The notes: generated by a model from the sequence alone, not told the origin. A DNA stretch of 8,206 nt from an uncultured Eubacteriales bacterium (GCA_902496345.1 CABVAP010000104.1:1-8206), one strand, 5' to 3'; positions 1 through 6,597 are shown, counted from the first letter of the stretch. Numbers and translations are program-made.

Positions 1-82
1 GAACTAATATACGATACAATAAGGAACGAATAATAGGGATATATAGATAAATATAAGAAAAACTCCTAGAGAATTAAACCAA

Positions 83-127
83 TGAACTGCACCCCAAAAT
101 TGGACACAATTTTTGGGGTGCGGTTCA
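83..127. repeat. Long near-perfect palindrome (hairpin; IS-end-like or terminator)
   Basis: Two arms of 20 and 21 bases (83-102 and 107-127) pair around a GACA loop, with one G/T mismatch and one bulged A. The core is GCACCCC-AAAA on one side and TTTTT-GGGGTGC on the other. It begins about 58 bases past the transporter stop on the minus strand, so it may act as that operon's terminator, but neither side is followed by a clean U-tract. The text 'CTGCACCCCAAAA-TTGGACA' resembles the terminal inverted repeats of IS3/IS150-family elements as I remember them, so it may be an IS relic or a mobile palindrome. The hairpin is seen directly; its origin is inferred. Confidence 0.6.
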
Positions 128-184
128 AAATAAGGTAGAGCCTTTATCTATTTTCTTATTTATTTATAAATTACCAACTTCAAA

Positions 185-1546
185 TTAGTGAATAATCCAG
201 ATAGCAATTGTACTTGTAATGAAGGTAACGATTACAGGCACACTTGTACGTTTTACAAGGTCGAAGCTAGAGATATTTGCAATACCAGCTACAGCAATCA
301 TAACGGCACTAATTGGGCTGAGTAGGCGGCCTACGCTCGCTGCATTTTGCATACCGAGAAGGATTGTTGTCGCATTACCACCTAGGTCAGCTGCAAAATT
401 TGGAACCAATGGAGCAAATGCAAACATAGATGCAACGCCAGAGCCCATTACGATACTTAAACCTGTAATAATTGTAGATACAATAACACCTACTACATCA
501 GCAGAAATAGCAAGGCCTTGGATAGCAGCAACGAATTCTTTTACGATGCCCAAAGAAGTTAATCCGAAAGCAAACGTTTCACCTGCAACAATCAATGTTA
601 CAGTGTTAGCAAATTGGTCGCCCATACCTTTGAAGAAGGTTTGGATGCTAGCCGCCATTTTACGGAAGTCGCGATGACGGATAAGTTCACAACCCATGGC
701 GATAAACAAACTAAGGAACATCGCAAGGTTTACATTCATCTTAACACCTTGAATACCATATTCACTGAAGCCAAGGATAAAGATTAATGGCAACAATGGT
801 AAGAATATATATGGTAATGGACCAACTTCGAGGTCATCAGATTTATGAGCCTCCACATATTCCGTAGGAACATGGCCAGACTTTTTATCCAAGTATTTTT
901 GCCATACGAAATGAGCAATAGCAGCCATTAAACCACAGATAATATATACTTTCAACTGATAATCTACAAAGTACTCATGAACAGGCATGTTTACTGTTTT
1001 GGATACGAGCAATGTAGTGGCAGAGGCAGGACCGATGTCGAGCAAGTGACCTGTAGCAACAGCCGCTGCAGCACCTACAGGACTAACACCTAAGCGTACA
1101 AGAATTGGGAAGATTGTCACCATCATAAGCATTGCAAGGCCAGAAGCACTTGGAATTACAAGGGACATGAACATATTTAGAATAAATGTAAGCGCCATTA
1201 CTAGGTATGCAGATTTCATTTTACCAAGTGGTTTAATGGCTGTTACAACAAGGCGAGAGCTAGCACCAATGTGGTCCATGTACTTCGCGAAACCAGTACA
1301 AGTCATGATCATGAGGCCAAGGTTCGCCGCATCTTTAGCAGTAGTAATATTAATAAATTCAAATGCATCAAAGAAAAGAACCCCTGTAGCCTTTTTTGCT
1401 TCTACAAAAGATGTTGTATAGCCAAGCAAGTACGCGGCAAACATCATAATGAGACCGCCCAATAACAATACAGTTTGTGCTTTAAACTTCTTAATAACCA
1501 GTGTTCCCGTTATGGCTATAACCAATAAACAAACTAATAAATTCAT
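185..1546 (-). CDS. dcuC: DcuC-family anaerobic C4-dicarboxylate-type transporter
   Basis: A polytopic inner-membrane carrier of 453 residues, close to the length of E. coli DcuC (about 460). Recognisable family stretches, in order: 'GLMIMTCTGFAKYMDHIGAS' (DcuC has GMMIMMLCGFAAYMTHIGAN), 'AHFVWQKYLDKK' before a cytoplasmic loop, 'MGDQFANTV', and the C-terminal 'ASVGRLLSPISAVMIAVAG' followed by 'FDLVKRTSVPV', matching DcuC's 'NLGRTLSPVSGVVVAVAGMAKISPFEVVKRTSVPV' region. About a dozen hydrophobic segments are visible. The ATG at 1546 is chosen because a GGAGGG Shine-Dalgarno lies about 7 bases upstream; the longer frame from 1561 would bury it. It follows the M20 amidohydrolase by 29 bases and is almost certainly co-transcribed with it, so the cargo may be the hydrolase's substrate or product rather than fumarate/succinate. 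The family is secure; the substrate is unknown. Confidence 0.9.
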   Translation of the reverse strand: MNLLVCLLVIAITGTLVIKKFKAQTVLLLGGLIMMFAAYLLGYTTSFVEAKKATGVLFFDAFEFINITTAKDAANLGLMIMTCTGFAKYMDHIGASSRLVVTAIKPLGKMKSAYLVMALTFILNMFMSLVIPSASGLAMLMMVTIFPILVRLGVSPVGAAAAVATGHLLDIGPASATTLLVSKTVNMPVHEYFVDYQLKVYIICGLMAAIAHFVWQKYLDKKSGHVPTEYVEAHKSDDLEVGPLPYIFLPLLPLIFILGFSEYGIQGVKMNVNLAMFLSLFIAMGCELIRHRDFRKMAASIQTFFKGMGDQFANTVTLIVAGETFAFGLTSLGIVKEFVAAIQGLAISADVVGVIVSTIITGLSIVMGSGVASMFAFAPLVPNFAADLGGNATTILLGMQNAASVGRLLSPISAVMIAVAGIANISSFDLVKRTSVPVIVTFITSTIAIWIIH

Positions 1547-1575
1547 ACATGTTCCCTCCATTCACAACACAATAC

Positions 1576-2736
1576 TTAAAAGTTTTCCTTTGCTTGTTTG
1601 AAATCCTCTTGGATTTTTTCTAGCAAGCCCGGTGTTTCAAGGATTTCCTCCACGGATAAAGCTATGCCCTTCGCGCCATACATGATAGCATCCTCTGCGA
1701 GTTGGCTTTTACCATTATCTAACCATTCTTGAGAATGACTCGTCACACCCTTACCTACGAATTTCACACGCAAGCATGCACCTGGCACGCGGAACGTAAC
1801 ACTAGAGAAATCGGTGGATCCTGTCACCTTACGAGGCTCGGAAATCTCTGGGGCACCTACCTTTTCTGCATTTTTTAAAAGTATATCGTTCAAGGTCTGT
1901 ACATTGACTTTGTTGTCGTACGCCTTAACCTCTTCCCATTCCATCGTAGCGCCCACCTGTAAAGCCGCACCTTGCGCCACGTCTTTCACACGAGCCACAA
2001 CCTCGTCGAGACGAATGCGACTAGAGGAACGAATATACCATTGGGTACACGCATAATCAGGTACGATGTTCGCGGCTTTGCCACCGTCAGTGATAATGCC
2101 GTGCATGCGAACCTCAGTCGGTACGTGCTCGCGCAAGTACTCCATGCCGTTAAAGAACAACAACACCGCATCTAACGCGCTGATACCCTTCTCTGGGGCA
2201 ATCGCCGCGTGAGCAGACTTGCCGTGGAACTTGATATTAACGAGATTTAGCGCCAAAGACTTGCCGTCTACCGTCGTCGTATCGCTACCGTGCATCATGA
2301 AAGCAAGGTCTAAATCGTCAAACACGCCTTCGCGGGCCATAACGAGCTTGCCGCTCGCCGTTTCCTCTGCAGGCGTACCGTACACAACCAAGGTACAAGG
2401 TGCTTGCAACGTGCGTTTCAAAGCGATTGCCGCCGTGCAGATAGATGGACCTTGCAAATTATGACCACACGCATGTCCCAAGCCTTCAAGGGCATCGTAC
2501 TCGCAAAGCAAACCGATTTTAGGGCCGCCACCGTTTACGTGGTATACCGCTCTAAACGCCGTTTTAAGACCACTCACCTCACGGTCAACGGTGAACCCTT
2601 CCTTCTCTAATAAATTCGTCAACAACTCATGGGCTTTAAACTCTTCATTTCCGAGCTCAGGATGATCGAAAATGAAATCGTTTAACTCCTTCATGGGCTT
2701 TCTTAATGCTTCAATCTCTTGTAAAAGCTGACTCAT
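1576..2736 (-). CDS. M20D-family metallo-amidohydrolase (AbgB/PM20D2-like)
   Basis: A cytosolic zinc/manganese-dependent amidohydrolase of 386 residues with no signal peptide, near the usual M20D length. Expected metal-site motifs are present: 'GHACGHN' (Cys90, His92), 'GTPAEE' (Glu124/Glu125), 'MMHG' (His149) and a late 'TSHSQEW' (His334). 'HGKSAHAA' (171-178) marks the inserted dimerisation (lid) domain, roughly residues 165-275. 'LLCEYDALEGLGHACGHNLQ' most resembles the p-aminobenzoyl-glutamate hydrolase subunit B / PM20D2 branch, enzymes that cleave N-acyl amino acids or unusual dipeptides; the substrate here cannot be read. The ATG at 2736 is preferred over 2757 because GGAGGT sits 5 bases before it. 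It heads the operon with the DcuC-type carrier, downstream of an IclR regulator and two palindromic operator candidates. GC is visibly higher than in the right half of the window. Confidence 0.9.
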   Translation of the reverse strand: MSQLLQEIEALRKPMKELNDFIFDHPELGNEEFKAHELLTNLLEKEGFTVDREVSGLKTAFRAVYHVNGGGPKIGLLCEYDALEGLGHACGHNLQGPSICTAAIALKRTLQAPCTLVVYGTPAEETASGKLVMAREGVFDDLDLAFMMHGSDTTTVDGKSLALNLVNIKFHGKSAHAAIAPEKGISALDAVLLFFNGMEYLREHVPTEVRMHGIITDGGKAANIVPDYACTQWYIRSSSRIRLDEVVARVKDVAQGAALQVGATMEWEEVKAYDNKVNVQTLNDILLKNAEKVGAPEISEPRKVTGSTDFSSVTFRVPGACLRVKFVGKGVTSHSQEWLDNGKSQLAEDAIMYGAKGIALSVEEILETPGLLEKIQEDFKQAKENF

Positions 2737-2841
2737 TTCTACCTCCAACATACACACTATAAAAACATAAATTCATATAACTACAAATACAAGCCTCAAA
2801 AAACCTGTATCTAATAACCTATTTTTTATCTATCTATCTAT

Positions 2842-2865
2842 TATTAGTCTATTAATACACTAATA
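2842..2865. promoter_or_regulatory. 24-bp palindrome, candidate operator
   Basis: TATTAGT at 2842-2848 and ACTAATA at 2859-2865 flank an inner TATTAATA palindrome (2850-2857). Only one base pair (2849 against 2858) breaks perfect two-fold symmetry over 24 bases. It lies about 105 bases before the amidohydrolase start and four bases from the GTTCCG/CGGAAC repeat. AT richness makes some symmetry likely by chance, but this length is unusual. It could bind a second regulator or be an extra site for the IclR-family protein. Confidence 0.45.
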
Positions 2866-2868
2866 TTT

Positions 2869-2893
2869 GTTCCGCATAACGGAACGTCATTCC
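2869..2893. promoter_or_regulatory. Candidate IclR-family operator (GTTCCG-N5-CGGAAC plus overlapping GGAA-N5-TTCC)
   Basis: GTTCCG (2869-2874) and CGGAAC (2880-2885) form a perfect 6-bp inverted repeat with a 5-base spacer. The right arm also serves as the left arm of a second repeat, GGAA (2881-2884) with N5 and TTCC (2890-2893). The half-sites therefore alternate at about 9-10 base spacing on the same helix face. Pseudopalindromes of about 15 bp with TTCC/GGAA-like arms are typical of IclR-family operators. The position between the regulator gene and the operon it probably controls supports this role. Confidence 0.6.
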
Positions 2894-2902
2894 ATAAATC
2901 AA
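2874..2902 (-). promoter_or_regulatory. Possible promoter of the amidohydrolase-transporter operon
   Basis: On the minus strand TTGATT (2902-2897) is followed after 17 bases by TTATGC (2879-2874). The -35 match is fair and the -10 match is poor. The spacer and -10 coincide with the GTTCCG/GGAA operator repeats, the arrangement expected for direct repression or for contacts with RNA polymerase. Other AT-rich -10-like boxes lie nearer the gene, so this is only one candidate. Confidence 0.3.
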
Positions 2903-2916
2903 GTAAAAAAATAAAT

Positions 2917-3609
2917 TTATAAGGTCGCTCCCATTTGTTTGGAAATGGTTTGACCTAATTCCATCATGACTGATAGATACTCTTTGACATGCTCTTCCGT
3001 GTAGTCCCCTATAGGACCAGAGATAGTCATCACCGCTTCAAGCTTATTACCAAAGGAGAAGATAGGCACTGCGACGGATGCCGCATCAGGTACTCGATTG
3101 CCGCGAGTCACCACATAACCATCATGACGAATTTGGGCGCTTTCACCAGCACTCATATCAGTATCCTTGAAGTCCGCCATATAGGCACCGAAAATCTTGC
3201 CTGCCGCCCCTTTAAAGATAGGATACACCGTACCGATCTTGATGTCGTGACGCAATGGCTTGTCCGCCGCAACGCGCTCGATACATATGCGATAATTGCC
3301 TTGCGCCAAGAACAAATTCACGGACTGCTGCAACTGATCCCGAATGGATACCATGTAGGGCTGCGCAATGGCCCGCACCTCCAAGGACGTAAGAAAAGAC
3401 TTTGCCATCGGCAAAATGCCCCAAGACAACTGATACTTCTTGTCCCTATTAAACTCAACCCAATGATGAGCTTCAAAGGTCTTGAGCAACCGATGGACAG
3501 TAGCCTTGGGCAACGCCGTCGCATTCGCCAACTCGGTCACACCAAGCGGGCCTGTCTCTAATAACTTGAGTATCTCTATACCACGCTCTATTGATTGAAC
3601 CATATTCAT
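2917..3609 (-). CDS. IclR-family transcriptional regulator
   Basis: A DNA-binding regulator of about 230 residues, slightly shorter than the usual 250. The N-terminal winged helix-turn-helix is clear: 'VQSIERGIEILKLLE' opens it and 'GVTELANATALPKATVHRLLKTF' (about residues 23-45) is the helix-turn-helix. The IclR effector-binding domain follows, with 'RHDIKIGTVYPIFKGAAGK' and 'AASVAVPIFS...AVMTISGP' typical of its GAF-like fold. The start is uncertain: ATG at 3609 and at 3603 are both possible and a TTG lies at 3615; none has a strong Shine-Dalgarno, so translation may be weak. It points the same way as the amidohydrolase and transporter, 180 bases upstream, and is their likely regulator. The effector is probably the operon's substrate or product (inferred). 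Confidence 0.9.
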   Translation of the reverse strand: MNMVQSIERGIEILKLLETGPLGVTELANATALPKATVHRLLKTFEAHHWVEFNRDKKYQLSWGILPMAKSFLTSLEVRAIAQPYMVSIRDQLQQSVNLFLAQGNYRICIERVAADKPLRHDIKIGTVYPIFKGAAGKIFGAYMADFKDTDMSAGESAQIRHDGYVVTRGNRVPDAASVAVPIFSFGNKLEAVMTISGPIGDYTEEHVKEYLSVMMELGQTISKQMGATL

Positions 3610-3790
3610 ATCCAAAGAAACATACTAGATTATTACCATTTAATACGTTTCTATATTCTAATAAAACTAATGATAAATTTAACAATATACATAATCTGTT
3701 AGATCACTTTTGATGCCTCTGAAAGACATATAGTGCAACTAAGTCATTACAAACATAACAATAACACATTCATGAAGAATTAAAAAATGA

Positions 3791-4036
3791 CTATGTTGCA
3801 TAAGTAGAGCTACCTTCAATCAAAAATAAAAAGTATGAAACAGCTTCAGCCTCATCTTCAAAATAACGTTGTTCGTATACTTCCTTACGTTCTGTCCAGT
3901 ATACAGAAAGTCTATTGGAAACTCATTCTATAACAATAGTCCTAGGTGTAATGACGCTTCCATCATTATCAATGTTATATGAACTTTTAGGTACACTAAT
4001 TTGGTGTAAAAATTCTTTGAGCGCTTCAATATTCAT
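3791..4036 (-). pseudogene. Small immunity-protein-like gene with an in-frame TGA
   Basis: From the ATG at 4036, preceded by an AGGGAG Shine-Dalgarno with 6-base spacing, the frame reads 'MNIEALKEFLHQISVPKSSY', continues to '...TPRTIVIE', meets TGA at 3925-3923, then resumes 'VSNRLSVYWTERKEVYEQRY' and 'FEDEAEAVSYFLFLIEG' to a TAG at 3793-3791. That is 82 codons including both stops, with no frame change. The layout of a short helix, a Y-x-ID strand, then a 'VYWTER...F.dE.eA..yF' block resembles small immunity proteins found beside polymorphic or contact-dependent toxins; I recognise the style but cannot name the family. The single stop points to a recent nonsense mutation. Protein-like fragments just upstream may be what is left of the cognate toxin. 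Confidence 0.55.
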
Positions 4037-4052
4037 ACTAACTCCCTGAACT

Positions 4053-4145
4053 ATTCACTTCTCTTTGTTAAAAGAAAATATAATTTTTCTCATCAATATG
4101 TCACTATCAATATTTATTTTAGTTGTCCATAAGTATTTATCCATA
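4053..4145 (-). CDS. Very short ORF or frame-shifted fragment, unknown
   Basis: An ATG at 4145-4143, overlapping the stop of the fragment that precedes it in transcription (ATGGATAA), opens a lysine- and isoleucine-rich frame beginning 'MDKYLWTTKINIDSDILMRK' and ending TGA shortly before the immunity-like gene. It has only about 30 codons. The same frame is also open for some 20 codons before the ATG, so it may be a frame-shifted piece of a larger lost gene. No strong ribosome-binding site and no recognisable family. Reported because it fills the gap before the immunity-like pseudogene. The right-hand stop position is approximate to a few bases. Confidence 0.15.
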
Positions 4146-4278
4146 TAACTCAATATGCTCCGCGTGACACGGTCTGAGCTTATGGTATCCTACAATCCTA
4201 GAGCCCTCATAATTCCAGATTTTAGCCTTACCTTTTAAGAAAATAAACAACACCTATTGAACTCCATATTTCTGTACG
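4137..4278 (-). pseudogene. Protein-like C-terminal fragment with internal stop, unknown
   Basis: The minus frame ending in TAA at 4139-4137 reads 'EAAVWYVQKYGVQ', a TAG, then 'VLFIFLKGKAKIWNYEG' and 'SRIVGYHKLRPCHAEHIELYG' before the stop. The last 30 residues mix aromatic, basic and acidic residues and look like the end of a soluble, perhaps nuclease-like, domain. There is no start codon, and this frame differs from that of the 4235-4546 ORF it overlaps. Lying just before an immunity-like gene on the same strand, it could be the remnant of a toxin C-terminus. That is inference only; I recognise no family motif. Confidence 0.25.
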
Positions 4279-4546
4279 TACCACACTGCTGCCTCTTACA
4301 CATCCTATAAGCAATTAGTACTCCAGCAGATAAGCTCCATATTATAAGATTCATCACCTGCAAGCCCATATCGTATATATGATGACGACACCAATCACAG
4401 CTTGTCATATAAGAATAAGGCAAACTTACTACTGCTGGGGTATTAGTAGCTAAACAACATCCCCTTTCCCTATTACTAGTCAAAGGACTAGTTTGTTCCT
4501 CCGCATCAGCACCTTGCCCTACAAACTGACTAGACACAACCATCAT
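4235..4546 (-). CDS. Hypothetical Cys-rich small protein with one hydrophobic segment (possibly a remnant)
   Basis: A 103-codon frame with a polar N-terminus ('GADAEEQTSPLTSNRERGCC'), a CxxC-like pair ('SCDWCRHH'), a hydrophobic stretch of about 20 residues ('VMNLIIWSLSAGVLIAYRM') and further cysteines ('MCKRQQCGT', 'NRCCLFS'), eight in all. The ATGs at 4546 and 4543 lack a good Shine-Dalgarno. The same frame continues upstream past one TAA (4564-4562) to an ATG at 4609 that does have AGGTGG before it, giving 'MDVLVKSQLDNIVSS', then the stop, then 'IGKRI'. It may therefore be a 124-codon gene broken by a nonsense mutation, a short leader plus a second ORF, or chance. I recognise no family. 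Confidence 0.3.
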   Translation of the reverse strand: MMVVSSQFVGQGADAEEQTSPLTSNRERGCCLATNTPAVVSLPYSYMTSCDWCRHHIYDMGLQVMNLIIWSLSAGVLIAYRMCKRQQCGTYRNMEFNRCCLFS

Positions 4547-4561
4547 AATTCGCTTACCAAT

Positions 4562-4609
4562 TTAAGATGAAACAATATTATCAAGCTGAGATTTAACTAA
4601 AACGTCCAT
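4562..4609 (-). CDS. 15-codon leader-like ORF with good ribosome site
   Basis: The ATG at 4609 has AGGTGG about 7 bases upstream and encodes 'MDVLVKSQLDNIVSS' followed by TAA. The next ORF (4546) is in the same frame 15 bases beyond the stop, so this is probably its true N-terminus cut off by a nonsense codon. A possible promoter lies further upstream on the minus strand (TTGTTA, 17 bases, TATCGT, within about 4641-4681). Too short to stand alone with confidence. Confidence 0.25.
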   Translation of the reverse strand: MDVLVKSQLDNIVSS

Positions 4610-4724
4610 ACATGCCACCTCGCTCAACAACAAACTAGGTAAAACGATAACTCTACACTTATACTCTAACAAGAAAGAGGAGGCAGATATTACGCATATA
4701 AAAATTCAAAATCCTTAAATCTTA

Positions 4725-4760
4725 TATAAAAATACCGCTTAGCATTTAAGTTAAGCGGCT
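4725..4760 (-). terminator. Rho-independent terminator of the KAP-like NTPase gene
   Basis: On the minus strand CCGCTTA (4758-4752) pairs with TAAGCGG (4741-4735) around a 10-base loop, with an added G-U pair at the base. The stem is followed directly by TATTTTTATAT. It lies 8 bases past the NTPase stop codon, the expected place for the end of the accessory transcript. Confidence 0.85.
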
Positions 4761-4766
4761 TATAAA

Positions 4767-6566
4767 TTATTTATTCTCTTTCTCTTTTAGTGCTTTTATT
4801 GCCAATTCTAAATCTTTTTGCAAGCAATTTATATTAAAATTCATAATTGCTCCATTCTTTTTATCTTCAACTTTCTCTTTTACTATTACTAAAAGCTGTT
4901 CTAAATATTCTACATCAGCTTCAAGAATTGTATTAATATTAGAAATTTGTAAATACACCAATCTAATAATGTGTCTAAAATTATCAATATCACTTTCATT
5001 AGCTTTTAAGAAATACTTATGAATCTCCTCTATTTCCCCTAAAAATGGAGCAAATCTTCTTTCAGTATAGTATTCCTCTAAATTATCTTTTATATATTTT
5101 AAAATATCTAAACCTAAAATATTAGGATTTGATAAGCGCTTATAGAGAAATAATCGCTCTAAAGACTGCTTATAGTTTTCTTCAGCAATTTCAATTAATG
5201 GAGTACTCAAAACTTCATATATTTTATATACAGGATCTATTTTATATTGATTTAACAATATATCTTTAGTTGTTATTGAATCATCTTTTATTATTACTTT
5301 GATATCTTCAATAAATTTATCATAATCATATTCAAGCTTTGTGTAATACTTTATTGATGCTATACGCCATAAAATATTAGGTATCATAGAAACATTATAT
5401 TTATTATTTATTAATTCATCTTTAAGTTTATCTAGCAATCGACAAACACACTCATCATTTAATTGTGCCCAATCAAATAATCTATTAAAAGCTAAGGATT
5501 TACTTTCATACAGCTCCAATTCATTTTTATAAGTGAGCTTTAGTAATTCTATATCTAAATATGTAGTATTAATATAAGTATCTATAAATTTAAATCCCCA
5601 TATTAATTCCTTAGCATCATCATCATTATCATCTGACCTATAAATGAAGCCAAAATCATTTTTTCCCCAATTAGTCTCTATTTTTGGATTAACTTTATAT
5701 TGTATAGCTCTTAAGACAATGTATTTTAAGAATTTATTATACAGTTCACTATGTTCTAGAAAAGACTTAGCTTCCAAGTTATAAATTTCTCTCAATAAAT
5801 TAACTAAAACTACTAACACAAATTTTAGAGTCCTAATATTATTAGGCTGTCGTCTAAAAATTTCCTCTAATATAATTTTTTTATTACTTGATATATATTC
5901 CCTGATATCTTTTTCTTCATATTCATTTACTAACTCATCAAAAATATTAGCTATTTCATAAGAAAATGCAAGGGTACAATAAACAGCCTTCTCTTTCTCT
6001 ATTTTATAATTGTCATTTTCTAAATCTTTCTCCAAAATTTTACTCTCATTTGCAACAGTAATTACAGGAATCCCCCTATTCTCTGTCAACTTATTTATAA
6101 AGCCCCATAACTCAGTAGCAGATAATTCACAACGTTCAATATCATCAAATACAAAAATACAATTCTCTAATTGTACAAGATCACTCTTATGTATTAATTC
6201 GGCTAAATTTATCTTTACTGGTATTCCAATAGCACTCGTATCAATTGTACTAGAAACAGAATTAAATAGTCGTTCACAAATATTTTTTGTTTTTCGTGCC
6301 TTATTAGACTCTCCTAAATATTGATTAATAAAAATTTCGTCGTAGAATGAAGTTTTAAAGTCAACTAAATTATTAATCCCATATAAGGAAAATACTATAT
6401 AGTTTTTATTATCTAAAATTCCATTTTTACGTAAATATTCTTTTACACTATTTTTTACAAAATAACTTTTGCCACATCCCCATTCGCCAGTAATCATCAA
6501 GGCTTGGTTAATGCTACGATTCTGAATATAATCCTTAATTACTGATAATATTTGTTGATCATTCAT
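4767..6566 (-). CDS. KAP-like P-loop NTPase
   Basis: A protein of 599 residues. Walker A is 'GEWGCGKS' (27-34), right after a short N-terminal helix ('QQILSVIKDYIQNR'), as in KAP-family NTPases. Walker B is 'IFVFDDIERC' (137-146), the family's hhhhDD[LI][DE]R form. A likely sensor strand 'IPVITVANESK' (166-176) follows. The roughly 400-residue C-terminal half is helical, rich in K, E, N and Y and unrecognised. I see no convincing membrane insert, unlike classical KAP proteins, so it is probably cytosolic. The ATG at 6566 is chosen because GGAGAG lies 4 bases upstream; the longer frame from TTG 6578 contains that site. It follows the DUF4041/GIY-YIG gene by 99 bases with a hairpin between. Very low GC suggests transfer. 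KAP and related STAND-like NTPases occur in phage-exclusion proteins such as PifA; a defence role is inferred. Confidence 0.8.
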   Translation of the reverse strand: MNDQQILSVIKDYIQNRSINQALMITGEWGCGKSYFVKNSVKEYLRKNGILDNKNYIVFSLYGINNLVDFKTSFYDEIFINQYLGESNKARKTKNICERLFNSVSSTIDTSAIGIPVKINLAELIHKSDLVQLENCIFVFDDIERCELSATELWGFINKLTENRGIPVITVANESKILEKDLENDNYKIEKEKAVYCTLAFSYEIANIFDELVNEYEEKDIREYISSNKKIILEEIFRRQPNNIRTLKFVLVVLVNLLREIYNLEAKSFLEHSELYNKFLKYIVLRAIQYKVNPKIETNWGKNDFGFIYRSDDNDDDAKELIWGFKFIDTYINTTYLDIELLKLTYKNELELYESKSLAFNRLFDWAQLNDECVCRLLDKLKDELINNKYNVSMIPNILWRIASIKYYTKLEYDYDKFIEDIKVIIKDDSITTKDILLNQYKIDPVYKIYEVLSTPLIEIAEENYKQSLERLFLYKRLSNPNILGLDILKYIKDNLEEYYTERRFAPFLGEIEEIHKYFLKANESDIDNFRHIIRLVYLQISNINTILEADVEYLEQLLVIVKEKVEDKKNGAIMNFNINCLQKDLELAIKALKEKENK

Positions 6567-6597
6567 AGGTCTCTCCAAAAATCATAATGCTATAAAT

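Larger units (their letters stand above)
3610..4766. other. Gene-poor, decayed stretch between the metabolic operon and the accessory module
   Basis: No intact, recognisable gene occupies these roughly 1,150 bases. Positions 3610-3790 hold nothing I can name beyond the presumed leader of the IclR gene. Positions 3791-4036 carry a broken small immunity-like gene. Positions 4037-4609 contain short minus-strand protein-like segments that jump between frames, and 4725-4760 is the terminator of the NTPase gene. The pattern suggests decay of a former accessory locus at the junction of two differently composed regions. I found no tRNA or clear attachment site. Confidence 0.6.

Noticed and set aside
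1..33. Possible C-terminal tail of a plus-strand gene entering from the left (reads ELIYDTIRNE then TAA).
   Set aside because: Eleven codons cannot be told from chance, and nothing identifies a family.
219..677. Plus-strand 152-codon open frame inside the transporter gene.
   Set aside because: It is antisense to a clearly recognisable DcuC-family protein and has no family features of its own.
2827..2841. Short TATC tandem repeat (three copies plus TAT) in the operon leader, as a phase-variable tract.
   Set aside because: Three copies are too few to suggest slippage-based switching, and it lies well upstream of the Shine-Dalgarno.
2989..3561. Plus-strand 190-codon open frame opposite the IclR gene.
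   Set aside because: The minus strand gives a textbook IclR protein; the antisense frame is a by-product of its higher GC and codon use.
3923..3925. TGA in the immunity-like gene as a selenocysteine or recoded codon.
   Set aside because: There is no obvious SECIS-like hairpin right after it, the protein type has no reason to use selenocysteine, and the TGA lies in otherwise decaying DNA.
6559..6585. Eight-codon ORF (MIFGETYE) overlapping the NTPase start, suggesting translational coupling.
   Set aside because: It has no ribosome-binding site of its own and is short enough to be chance; its GGAGAG is simply the NTPase Shine-Dalgarno.
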